The notes under the pieces are model-generated. The model saw nothing but the letters and a program-made list of their open reading frames with translations. It was not told the DNA's origin and did no database searches. Shown here piece by piece: positions 9,193 to 15,764 of a DNA stretch of 21,396 nucleotides. The stretch lies in NCBI GenBank assembly GCA_964412845.1, contig CAYPQM010000118.1, positions 1 through 21,396 of the forward strand. The letters are read 5' to 3'. Positions within the stretch are counted from its first letter, which is position 1; every line of letters begins with the position of its first letter. Source of the stretch: JAWWPY01 sp964412845 (GTDB taxonomy: Bacteria > Actinomycetota > Actinomycetes > Streptosporangiales > Streptosporangiaceae). A program made the translations under genes and the position numbers.

Positions 9193-10860
9193 TCAGATGC
9201 CAGCGCAGCGGCCGGCGCCTGATCCGTGGCCGCCGCGGCGCAGGCCAGCACCCTGGCTGCGCCAGGCGACCAGCGTGGCGAGGCCGGCGGCCACCGCGCC
9301 GGCCAGCATCGCGGCCCGGTCACCGCCCACCCCTGCCGCTGCGCTGCCGTGGCTCGCTGTGATGGCGATCGCGGGCAGCAGCGCGGCCCCGATGCCCGCG
9401 CCGATCTGGCGGCTGGTGTTCAGCACGCCGCCCACGAGCCCCTGATCGTTGTCGGCGACTCCGCGGCTGGCCGTCACCATGGCGCCGAACGCGGTCCCGG
9501 CTGTCCCGAAGCCCACGAACGTCACCGCGGCCAGGAGCGGGCTGTAGCCGCCGGTCGCCGGGAGATGGGTGAGCAGCAGGAATCCGAACGTCGCCACGGC
9601 ATTGGTCAGCACGAGCAGCCAGCGCAGGCCGAGGCGGGCGGCGAGCCGGGCACCGAGCACTCCTGCGGCGAAGCCCACGATGCCCTGCGGGGCGATGGCC
9701 AGGCCGGTCATCAGCGGGGAGTCATGCAGGACCTGCTGGAAGTAGAGCGACAGGACGAGCATCTCGCCGCCGTTCCACAGGCCGAGCAGCAAGATCAGGG
9801 TGCCGCCCTTGCGCAGGCACGGCAAGCGCAGCACATCGCCGCGGATCAGCGGATCGGCATGGTGCGACTCGACCACGGCGAACGCGAGCCCGGCCAGGAC
9901 GGCGAGGACCGCCGCCGCCAGCACGGCAGGTGATGTCCAGCCCTCCGCGCCGCCCTGCGATACCGCGAACACCACCGCGGCGATGGCCGCGGTGATCAGT
10001 GCCGCTCCGCCGATGTCCAGCCGGCGCCTGGTCCGCTGCTCAGCGGACCGGCCAAGCAGCCGCGGGGTGAGCAGCACGGCCATCACACCGATCGGCACGT
10101 TCACCAGGAACACGGCCCGCCAGGTCGTGTACTGCACGATGACGCCGCCGAGCACCTGGCCCGCCACGAAGCCGACCGATGAGGTGGCACCGTAGAAGCC
10201 GAGGGCGCGGGTGCGCTCGGGGCCTTCCGGGAAGCCGGTCGTGATCAGCGACAGGGCGGCGGGCGCGACCAGCGCCGCCCCCGCACCTTGCACGGCGCGG
10301 GACACCACCAGCAGCACAGGGTCATGCGCCAGGCCCGCGGCCAGCGAGGCGGCGGAGAAGACAAGCAGCCCGGTGACGAACATCCGGCGGCGGCCGAAGA
10401 GGTCGGCCGCGCGCCCGCCGAGGATCAGCAGCCCGCCGAAGGTAATCGCGTATCCGGTGACCACCCACTGCACCGCCGATGCCGCGAAACCAAGCTCACG
10501 CTGGATGGACGGCAGCGCCACGTTCACGATGCTGAAATCGAGCACGACCATGAACGCCGCGGCCAGGATGAGCGCGAGCCCAGCGCCCCGGTACCGCGCC
10601 GGGGCCGCCACCCCGGAACTGGCCACGGCCGAAGTGCTGGCCGCCGAAGTGGTCATGGTTGAAGCGGTCCCGGCCGGAGCGGTCCCGGCCGGAGCGGTCC
10701 NNNNNNNNNNNNNNNNNNNNNNNNNNNNNNNNNNNNNNNNNNNNNNNNNNNNNNNNNNNNNNNNNNNNNNNNNNNNNNNNNNNNNNNNNNNNNNNNNNNN
10801 AGCGGTCCCGGCCGGAGCGGTCCCGGCCGGAGCGGTCCGTACGGACGGTTGCCTGGTCAT
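9193..10860 (-). CDS. DHA2-type (EmrB/QacA-like) MFS drug exporter, with assembly gap in its N-terminus
   Basis: This is a proton-coupled multidrug exporter of the 14-helix DHA2 type. The first helix carries LDFSIVNVALPSIQRELG, followed by the motif A loop GGRAADLFGRRRMFVTG and the motif C-like GAGAALVAPAALSLI in helix 5. The polypeptide ends in a basic tail. ATG 10860 is the start nearest the divergent TetR gene. It yields an unusual cytoplasmic leader made of repeated TAPAG pentapeptides, interrupted by the 100-N gap, so true length and frame continuity through the leader are not proven. ATG 10656, after the repeat, would give a conventional N-terminus but has no ribosome site. A divergently transcribed TetR gene 69 bp away is the likely repressor. 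Substrates are unknown. Confidence 0.88.
   Translation of the reverse strand: MTRQPSVRTAPAGTAPAGTAXXXXXXXXXXXXXXXXXXXXXXXXXXXXXXXXXXTAPAGTAPAGTASTMTTSAASTSAVASSGVAAPARYRGAGLALILAAAFMVVLDFSIVNVALPSIQRELGFAASAVQWVVTGYAITFGGLLILGGRAADLFGRRRMFVTGLLVFSAASLAAGLAHDPVLLVVSRAVQGAGAALVAPAALSLITTGFPEGPERTRALGFYGATSSVGFVAGQVLGGVIVQYTTWRAVFLVNVPIGVMAVLLTPRLLGRSAEQRTRRRLDIGGAALITAAIAAVVFAVSQGGAEGWTSPAVLAAAVLAVLAGLAFAVVESHHADPLIRGDVLRLPCLRKGGTLILLLGLWNGGEMLVLSLYFQQVLHDSPLMTGLAIAPQGIVGFAAGVLGARLAARLGLRWLLVLTNAVATFGFLLLTHLPATGGYSPLLAAVTFVGFGTAGTAFGAMVTASRGVADNDQGLVGGVLNTSRQIGAGIGAALLPAIAITASHGSAAAGVGGDRAAMLAGAVAAGLATLVAWRSQGAGLRRGGHGSGAGRCAGI
10664..10838. repeat. 15-bp tandem repeat (TAPAG-coding) containing the gap
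   Basis: The unit GCGGTCCCGGCCGGA is present two and a half times before the gap (10664-10700) and two and a half times after it (10802-10838). On the minus strand it encodes repeated T-A-P-A-G. The array was evidently too long or too uniform to assemble, so the true copy number is unknown. Confidence 0.9.
10701..10800. other. Assembly gap (100 N placeholder)
   Basis: There are exactly 100 undetermined bases flanked by identical repeat units. The repeat phase differs by 3 bp across the gap (138 bp between unit starts, not a multiple of 15), so 100 is a placeholder and not a measured length. Confidence 0.95.
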
Positions 10861-10881
10861 TACCCTGTCCCGAGTCGTTAT

Positions 10882-10900
10882 ACGATACGCACCGTCGCGT
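10882..10900. promoter_or_regulatory. Candidate TetR operator between exporter and regulator genes
   Basis: ACGATACG-CAC-CGTCGCGT is an imperfect dyad (6 of 8 positions match) in the 69-bp divergent spacer. The spacer is AT-richer than its surroundings, with TATACGATAC and TTTATTAAAG stretches suited to promoters in both directions. Assignment to the adjacent TetR protein is inferred from the divergent arrangement. Confidence 0.4.
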
Positions 10901-10929
10901 TTATTAAAGTAACGGTACACTCCAACCGC

Positions 10930-11625
10930 ATGGAGACGCGGAGTATTCCGGCACCCGCCCCGGGCCAGCCGGCCCCGGCCCAGGAGCAGCCCGCACCGGC
11001 GCCGGGACAGCCTGCATCGGCGCCGGGGCCAGCCGGATCGGCCAGGCGAGGGCGGCCGCGGAGCGAGCAGGCCGACCGGGCGATCTTGCGGGCGGCCACC
11101 GAACTCCTGGCCGAGCGAGGCCTGCACGGCATGTCAATCGAGGAGGTGGCGGCCCGCGCGGGGGTGGCCAAGGCCACCGTCTACCGGCGCTGGCACTCCC
11201 GGGGCACCTTGGCTCTCGACGCGTTCCTCGCCGAGTTCAAGGCTCTGCAGCCGCTGCCCGACACCGGCACCCTGCGGGATGACCTTCTCGCGGCGTTGCG
11301 CTCCTGGGTCCGGGCGGTCACCCGCACTCCGGCCGGGCCCACCCTGGCTGGCCTGATCGCCGAGGCCCAGCACGACCCTGAACTGGCGGACGCCTGGCGT
11401 GCCCGGGTCGTCGAACCGCTCCGTGCGCAGCACCGGATCATGCTGATGCGGGCCATCGACCGCGGGCAGCTGCCCGGCAACACCGACACCGAGGTCGCGC
11501 TGGATCTGCTGTATGGCGCCGCCTACCACCGACTGCTCAATGGTCACCAGCCGCTCAACGACACGTTCGTCCGCCGCGTGGTCGACGTGATCATCACCGG
11601 CCTCGGCGCGGCCCAGCCGGCCTGA
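10930..11625 (+). CDS. TetR/AcrR family transcriptional regulator
   Basis: This is a one-component repressor of 231 aa, probably controlling itself and the divergent DHA2 exporter. After a Pro/Ala/Gln-rich leader of about 40 residues (PAPAPGQ-type repeats) comes the basic RRGRPR entry. The TetR DNA-binding domain lies at about residues 47-95, including GMSIEEVAARAGVAKATVYR. The C-terminal ligand domain (about 105-225) resembles TetR_C_11-type regulators, with TLAGLIAEAQHDPELADAWR and VALDLLYGAAYHRLLNG. ATG 10930 lacks a ribosome site, so translation could be leaderless, or start at another codon. The disordered Pro-rich leader is unusual for the family. Confidence 0.92.
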   Translation: METRSIPAPAPGQPAPAQEQPAPAPGQPASAPGPAGSARRGRPRSEQADRAILRAATELLAERGLHGMSIEEVAARAGVAKATVYRRWHSRGTLALDAFLAEFKALQPLPDTGTLRDDLLAALRSWVRAVTRTPAGPTLAGLIAEAQHDPELADAWRARVVEPLRAQHRIMLMRAIDRGQLPGNTDTEVALDLLYGAAYHRLLNGHQPLNDTFVRRVVDVIITGLGAAQPA

Positions 11626-11634
11626 CCGGGAGTT

Positions 11635-11650
11635 GCCGCCGGGCGGCGGC
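11635..11650. terminator. Hairpin between convergent TetR and SDR genes
   Basis: GCCGCC-GGGC-GGCGGC forms a perfect 6-bp GC stem in the 50-bp gap between two convergent stop codons. It is short and has no T-tract, so support is moderate. Confidence 0.45.
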
Positions 11651-11675
11651 TTGATCGTCGCGGCCTGCCGCGGTC

Positions 11676-12482
11676 CTACGTCGCGGGACGCGTCAGATCC
11701 CACCGGGCGGGCCAGTCGTCCGGGCGAAGCAGCGCATCGGTGCCCCCATCGCAGAAGATCACCGACCCGCAGAAAAACCGCGCCGCCGGGCTGAGCAGGA
11801 ACGCCGCCAGCTCAGCGAGCTCGGCCGGCCGGCCGCCCCGGCCCACCGGGAGCGGGAACAGCTCGATGAGCGGCCCCAGGACCGGGTCACCGCGGGTCTC
11901 CTGGACGAATGGCGTCTCGACCAGGCCGGGGGCGATCGCGTTGAGCCGGATGCCCGATCCGGCCCAGTCCGGTCTGGGAGCGTGCCGGCGGACCCACCGG
12001 GCCAGCGCTGCCTTCGTAGCCGGGTAGGCGGCGGCCGAGTCGCCCTCGTCGCCGACCGTCCTGGCCCGGTACTCATCACCGGCCAGGCATGCCTCCACGA
12101 GCTCCGGCCGCCAGCCCGGCTGGCAGGTGGTGGAGTTCGAGCTGATCGCGATGGCGGATGATGTCCCGGCCGCGGCCAGCAGGGGCCGGAACGCCACGAG
12201 CAACTCGACCGCCCCGAAGTAGTTGACGGACACGAGCAGGCTCGCCGGGCGGCCGGTAGCGCCGCCCACGCCAGCGAACATCACCGCACCGTCGAGCACG
12301 CCCCGGCTGGCCGCGGATACGCCATCGACCGCCGTGCGCCTGCCCGCCGAGGTGGCGAGGTCGGCGATGATGTCGGCGTCGCGCAGGTCGATGCCGATCA
12401 CCTGGTGACCCGCGGCGCGCAGGAGCCGGGCAGTCGCCTCGCCCATGCCCGAGGCGACCCCGGTGAGCGCGAAAGTGCCCAT
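11676..12482 (-). CDS. SDR family NAD(P)-dependent oxidoreductase (3-alpha-hydroxysteroid dehydrogenase-like)
   Basis: This is a short-chain dehydrogenase of 268 aa. The N-terminal Rossmann motif is TGVASGMGEATARLL. The active site follows the classical pattern: Ser in AISSNSTTCQPG and Tyr/Lys in YPATKAALARWVRRHA. The post-catalytic segment GIRLNAIAPGLVETPF is also typical. The overall pattern (GIDLRDADIIADLATSAGR, long insertion before YPATK) resembles the 3-alpha-hydroxysteroid dehydrogenase/carbonyl reductase-like subgroup; the real substrate is unknown. I chose ATG 12482 because the in-frame ATG at 12512 falls inside a perfect palindrome that looks like an operator and would add an atypical MFWFRRYAAV leader. 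The gene follows the glycerol-type operon on the same strand after a 92-bp gap, but has its own probable control site. Confidence 0.9.
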   Translation of the reverse strand: MGTFALTGVASGMGEATARLLRAAGHQVIGIDLRDADIIADLATSAGRRTAVDGVSAASRGVLDGAVMFAGVGGATGRPASLLVSVNYFGAVELLVAFRPLLAAAGTSSAIAISSNSTTCQPGWRPELVEACLAGDEYRARTVGDEGDSAAAYPATKAALARWVRRHAPRPDWAGSGIRLNAIAPGLVETPFVQETRGDPVLGPLIELFPLPVGRGGRPAELAELAAFLLSPAARFFCGSVIFCDGGTDALLRPDDWPARWDLTRPAT

Positions 12483-12503
12483 GACAGCAGCGTACCGGCG
12501 GAA

Positions 12504-12519
12504 CCAGAACATGTTCTAT
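12504..12519 (-). promoter_or_regulatory. Palindromic operator resembling KstR-type TetR sites
   Basis: AGAACATGTTCT (12506-12517) is a perfect 12-bp palindrome located 24 bp upstream of the SDR start. On the minus strand, TAGAACATGTTCTG fits the published KstR consensus TnnAACnnGTTnnA at every fixed position but the last. KstR controls sterol catabolism in mycobacteria. Here the regulator itself is not in the window. Confidence 0.5.
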
Positions 12520-12574
12520 TTCTGGCCGGTCACCGCACGCTCAGCTCGTGGCGAGCTGCGGAATGAAAGCGGAG

Positions 12575-13000
12575 CTACCTGGCCGCAGATGCCGCCCAGC
12601 CGGTCCAGTGCTGGACCAGGACACAGATCACCGGACCGGCCGGTGGCCGCGCCCGGTACTGCGGGTACCGCTCGGCGAGCAGGCTCAGCGGGCCTGCCAT
12701 GGCCGCCGGCTCGTCGATGACCAGGGCCTGGCCGTCGGCCCGCACCCACCACAGCCGGGACCAGTCGCTGGTGTAGTGATCGGCGAGGACGGCCGCGTGC
12801 GGGTCAGCCCGGATGTTGCGCAGCCGCTGCAGGTGCGCCGTCGTCTTCGGCTTGAAGTCCACGGCGCTGTAGATACGGTCACCGCTCAGCGCGAAGGTCA
12901 TCGGCACGATGTGCGGCTGGCCCGCCGGGGTGACCGTCGCCAGCCTGGCCACGGCAGCGCCGCCGAGCCGCCGCCTCGCTTCGTCCTCCGGCAGTTCCAG
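12575..13000 (-). CDS. PPOX-class F420/flavin-dependent oxidoreductase
   Basis: This is a split-barrel protein resembling the short TIGR03668-type PPOX family: VARLATVTPAGQPHIVPMTF, then KPKTTAHLQRLRNIRADPHA, then SDWSRLWWVRADG. Such proteins use F420 or a flavin. The family normally begins with a helix of the kind LPEDEARRRLGGAAVARLAT. That helix is encoded in frame here but has no ATG or GTG in front. I propose CTG 13000, with AGGGGAG 9 nt upstream overlapping the stop of the previous gene, which gives 141 aa. GTG 12952 would remove the helix (125 aa). An ATG at 13007 is out of frame. It is the last gene of the kinase/oxidase operon and probably translationally coupled to it. Confidence 0.82.
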   Translation of the reverse strand: MELPEDEARRRLGGAAVARLATVTPAGQPHIVPMTFALSGDRIYSAVDFKPKTTAHLQRLRNIRADPHAAVLADHYTSDWSRLWWVRADGQALVIDEPAAMAGPLSLLAERYPQYRARPPAGPVICVLVQHWTGWAASAAR

Positions 13001-13017
13001 CGGACATCACTCCCCTC

Positions 13018-14340
13018 TCACGGCTCCATCCTGCCCGCCGGAGTGGCAGGTCCGCCGCCGTCCGCGACCGCGACCTGGACCGGGCCACCACCCGGATCGA
13101 CCTGGCTGACCCATCCGCCCGCCAACCGCACCGGGCGGTTCGGGACCAGGGAGGACGGCCGGGACCGCGCCAGCAGCCTGCCGTCCTGCCGGACCTCGAC
13201 CCGCGCCAGCCTCCGGAAGGCGCCGCACCGCAGGACGAAACGGCCGCGCGGTGGCATGGCGGGCGGCGCGGCCTGACCCCGGCCAGCCTGACCCCGGCCC
13301 GCCGGGGCCGCGGTCACCGTGATGACGTTCGGGCAGATCCAGCCGAGCGGGGGTAGCACCTCAATGGCCACCCGGGCTGCGTCCGCAGGCCGGGAACCGC
13401 CGAGGGCCGCCGCGATGTGCCGGGCGGCGTGCCGTCCGCCCAGGGCCGCGACGTCCGCGGTCTCGGCGGCGTGCACGAGATTCCCGGCCGCGAAGACCAG
13501 CGGCACTGACGTCTCCAGCGCGGTGTCGACCGCCGGGCCGCGGGTACCCGGATCGATCGCCAGCCCGGCCAGCCGCGCCAGTTCGTGGTCGGGGATCCAG
13601 TCCCCGGTGAACACGAGCGTGTCGCATGGGACGAACCTGGCGGCGCCGCCGCCGGTGGCTGCCACCTCGACGCCGGTCAGCCGGTCCCGGCCAACCACCC
13701 GGCGGACGGTGGTCGACGTCCAGACCGGGGCGTGCCAGCGCAGCCCGGCCGCGGCCGCGAACGCCGGGTAGCTCTGCTGCTTGGCCTGCTCGGTGACGAG
13801 GGCGACCACCTCGGCCCCAGCGTGGGCCAGCGTGACCAGGGCCGAGAAGCTCACGTGCTCGGCACCGACGATGAGCGCCCGGCCCGGCAGCCGCTGCCCG
13901 CCCAGGTACACCCGCTGCTGCAACTCGCCCGTGGTCATCACGCCGGGCGGACGGTCGCCGGGGATGAGGCGGGCTGTTCGCGGCCGCTCCCGGCAGCCCG
14001 TGGCCAGCAGCACCGCCGCGGCCTCGACGGTCTCGACTCCCTGTGCGCTGGTCATGGTGACAGCGTGCATCCCGGTCCAGCCGGTCACCGTGCTGCCTGC
14101 CCTGACCTCCGCCCCGGCCGCGGCCGCCGCGGCCACGTAGCGGCGGGCGTAAGCCGGGCCATCCAGCAGCCGGTGCAGGTCACGCAGGCCATAGCCGGTG
14201 TGCAGGCAGTGCCGGGGCACGCCGCCCGCTGCCGCCTCCCGGTCGACCAGCAGGACGCGCCCGGCCCCGGCCCGGCGCAGTTCGACCGCGGCGGCCAGCC
14301 CGGCGGGGCCAGCCCCGGCGATCAGCACGTCGACCTTCAT
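13018..14340 (-). CDS. FAD-dependent pyridine nucleotide-disulfide-type oxidoreductase (TM1433/HcnB-like)
   Basis: This is a two-dinucleotide flavoprotein of 440 aa. It has an FAD site at VLIAGAGPAGLAAAVELRRA (about 5-24), the ATGCRERPRTARLIPGDRPP segment typical of HcnB/opine-oxidase-A and Thermotoga TM1433-like proteins, an NAD site near RALIVGAEHVSFSALVTLA, and the second FAD contact at PLVFAAGNLVHAAETADVAA. A C-terminal beta-rich extension of about 90 residues contains single Cys residues in WICPN and LRCGAF. In related systems this subunit passes electrons between the glycerol-3-phosphate-oxidising flavoprotein and an NAD or respiratory acceptor. ATG 14340 has GGGGAAG upstream and overlaps the preceding gene by 4 bp. 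A two-unit 15-bp repeat (13271-13300) encodes GRGQA-GRGQA in a linker. Confidence 0.88.
   Translation of the reverse strand: MKVDVLIAGAGPAGLAAAVELRRAGAGRVLLVDREAAAGGVPRHCLHTGYGLRDLHRLLDGPAYARRYVAAAAAAGAEVRAGSTVTGWTGMHAVTMTSAQGVETVEAAAVLLATGCRERPRTARLIPGDRPPGVMTTGELQQRVYLGGQRLPGRALIVGAEHVSFSALVTLAHAGAEVVALVTEQAKQQSYPAFAAAAGLRWHAPVWTSTTVRRVVGRDRLTGVEVAATGGGAARFVPCDTLVFTGDWIPDHELARLAGLAIDPGTRGPAVDTALETSVPLVFAAGNLVHAAETADVAALGGRHAARHIAAALGGSRPADAARVAIEVLPPLGWICPNVITVTAAPAGRGQAGRGQAAPPAMPPRGRFVLRCGAFRRLARVEVRQDGRLLARSRPSSLVPNRPVRLAGGWVSQVDPGGGPVQVAVADGGGPATPAGRMEP
13271..13300. repeat. Two-unit 15-bp repeat in the FAD oxidoreductase gene
   Basis: GCCTGACCCCGGCCA is followed directly by GCCTGACCCCGGCCC, one base different. 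The pair encodes GRGQA twice in the linker before the C-terminal domain. Confidence 0.7.
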
Positions 14341-15764
14341 GCCGGCTTCCCCGCCGCGAACAAGCCGGACACCGCAGCAGCGCAATAGAAGCCCTGGCAG
14401 CGGCCGTTCAGCACCCGGGTCCTGCGGCGCAGGCCGTCCAGATCGGCCGGCGGCAGCGGGCTGTCCAGCGCATCCCGGATCTCCCCGCGGGTTACCCGCT
14501 CGCAGTGGCAGACGATCACGCCGTATTCAGGGTCGGCCGCGATCCGTACCGCGTCCTGGTAAGGCCGCACGCCCGCCTGACCGATGTATGGCATCTCCGG
14601 CGGTCCCGCGGTCTCCCGCTCCCGCAGCGGCAGGCCCGCCTCGCCCAGTTGCCCGACGACGTGCTCGGCGATGCCCAGGGAGGCCGACAGCCCGGTGGAC
14701 CTGATGCCCGCGACGCAGGCGTACCGGCGCCGCTCGTCCACCCGGATCTGATAATCCCGGTGCTCGGTGGCGGCCCGCAGGCCAGCGTAGGCCGCGGTAA
14801 CCTCCTCGGCGGCGAGGCCGGGCAGGATCTGGCCGCCCGCCCCGAGCAGGGCCGCCAGCCCGGCGGGGGTGGTGGCGGTGTCCGCCCGGTCAGCGACATC
14901 CTCAGCGGTCGGCCCGAGCAGCACGTTCCCGTAAACGGTCGGCGCGACCAGCACTCCCTTGGTCCGCGCCGTGGGGACCGGCAGCAGGATCGAGCGGAGC
15001 AGCGGCCGGGCCAGTTTGTCGAACACGATGAGCTCACCGCGGCGGGGTGCGATCGTGAAGCCACCCCCGCCGAGCATCGCATCAACGTGGTCGCTCTCCA
15101 GGCCAGCCGCGTTGACGAGCCAGCGGCAGCGCAGCACCCCCCTGGTGGTGGCCACCTGATGCTCCCCGGCCGGGTGCTCCCCCGCCCCGTGGTCGCCCGC
15201 CCCGTGGTCGCCCGCATCAGTGCGCACGCCGGTGACCCGGGTCCGCAACCGGAGCCGCACCCCCGCCCGCACCGCCTCGGTGGCGTAGGCCAGCGGCGTC
15301 GTCCACGGGCAGATGATGCTCTCACCGGGGATCTCGACCGCGCCCCTGGCGCCTGGACCTAGCTGCGGCTCAGCCCGGTACAGGTCGGCGGCGGCGACCC
15401 GGCGGACGTCGGTGCAGCCGTTGCGGCGGGCCTTGTCCTCGATGCCGGGCAGCGCGGCCTCCTGCTCATCGGACCAGGCGATGACCAGGGCCCCGGTGCG
15501 CTCCACCGGGATGCCCGCCCGGCGGGCGTAGTCATGCAGCAGGCCGCTGCCCCGGCGCAGCAGCCTGCTCTCCAGGCTGCCGGGCACCGTGTCGAAGCCG
15601 GTGTGCAGGATCGCAGTGTTCGCCTTGGTCGTCCCCGTGCCGACATCGGCCGCCGCCTCGACGAGGACGCAGCTCAGCTCGTAGCCGGCCAGGGTGCGGG
15701 CGATCGCGGTGCCCACCACCCCGGCACCGATGATGACCACATCAGCGACGCCGACCTCAGTCAT
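14337..15764 (-). CDS. Glycerol-3-phosphate dehydrogenase-like FAD protein with BFD [2Fe-2S] domain
   Basis: This is a DAO-fold flavoprotein of 475 aa. The FAD motif is IGAGVVG (about 12-18). The family-typical NTAILHTGFD segment follows, and the fold closes at CVAGIRSTGLSASLGIAEHV. The C-terminal ~65 residues form a BFD-like [2Fe-2S] domain with four cysteines in VCHCERV and GRCQGFYC. This resembles the GlpA-type/type III glycerol-3-phosphate dehydrogenases of Thermotoga (TM1432) and clostridia, which work with a second FAD protein like the one encoded next. Expected chemistry is FAD-linked oxidation of a phosphorylated polyol to the ketone. It overlaps both neighbours by 4 bp. A four-unit 15-bp repeat (15160-15219) encodes a GDHGA-type insertion. 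Substrate is inferred only from the family. Confidence 0.88.
   Translation of the reverse strand: MTEVGVADVVIIGAGVVGTAIARTLAGYELSCVLVEAAADVGTGTTKANTAILHTGFDTVPGSLESRLLRRGSGLLHDYARRAGIPVERTGALVIAWSDEQEAALPGIEDKARRNGCTDVRRVAAADLYRAEPQLGPGARGAVEIPGESIICPWTTPLAYATEAVRAGVRLRLRTRVTGVRTDAGDHGAGDHGAGEHPAGEHQVATTRGVLRCRWLVNAAGLESDHVDAMLGGGGFTIAPRRGELIVFDKLARPLLRSILLPVPTARTKGVLVAPTVYGNVLLGPTAEDVADRADTATTPAGLAALLGAGGQILPGLAAEEVTAAYAGLRAATEHRDYQIRVDERRRYACVAGIRSTGLSASLGIAEHVVGQLGEAGLPLRERETAGPPEMPYIGQAGVRPYQDAVRIAADPEYGVIVCHCERVTRGEIRDALDSPLPPADLDGLRRRTRVLNGRCQGFYCAAAVSGLFAAGKPA
15160..15219. repeat. 15-bp in-frame tandem repeat in the GlpA-like gene
   Basis: There are four units of 15 bp starting at 15160, 15175, 15190 and 15205. 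The middle ones are nearly identical (TGGTCGCCCGCCCCG type). On the minus strand they encode the pentapeptide series GDHGA, GDHGA, GEHPA, GEHQV. It expands a surface loop without breaking the frame. Confidence 0.8.

Noticed and set aside
9226..9933. 235-codon open frame opposite the DHA2 exporter
   Set aside because: Shadow frame of the exporter gene, low complexity and without family features.
10664..10838. CRISPR array
   Set aside because: The repeats are 15 bp, adjacent without spacers and in frame within a coding region.
12483..12512. Earlier start (12512) for the SDR gene
   Set aside because: Falls inside the AGAACATGTTCT palindrome, lacks a ribosome site and adds residues before the usual TGxxxGxG position.
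13018..13300. DUF1667-like iron-sulfur subunit fused to the FAD protein C-terminus
   Set aside because: The third subunit of the Thermotoga-type system has clustered cysteines; only isolated Cys residues are present here, and the segment looks beta-rich instead.
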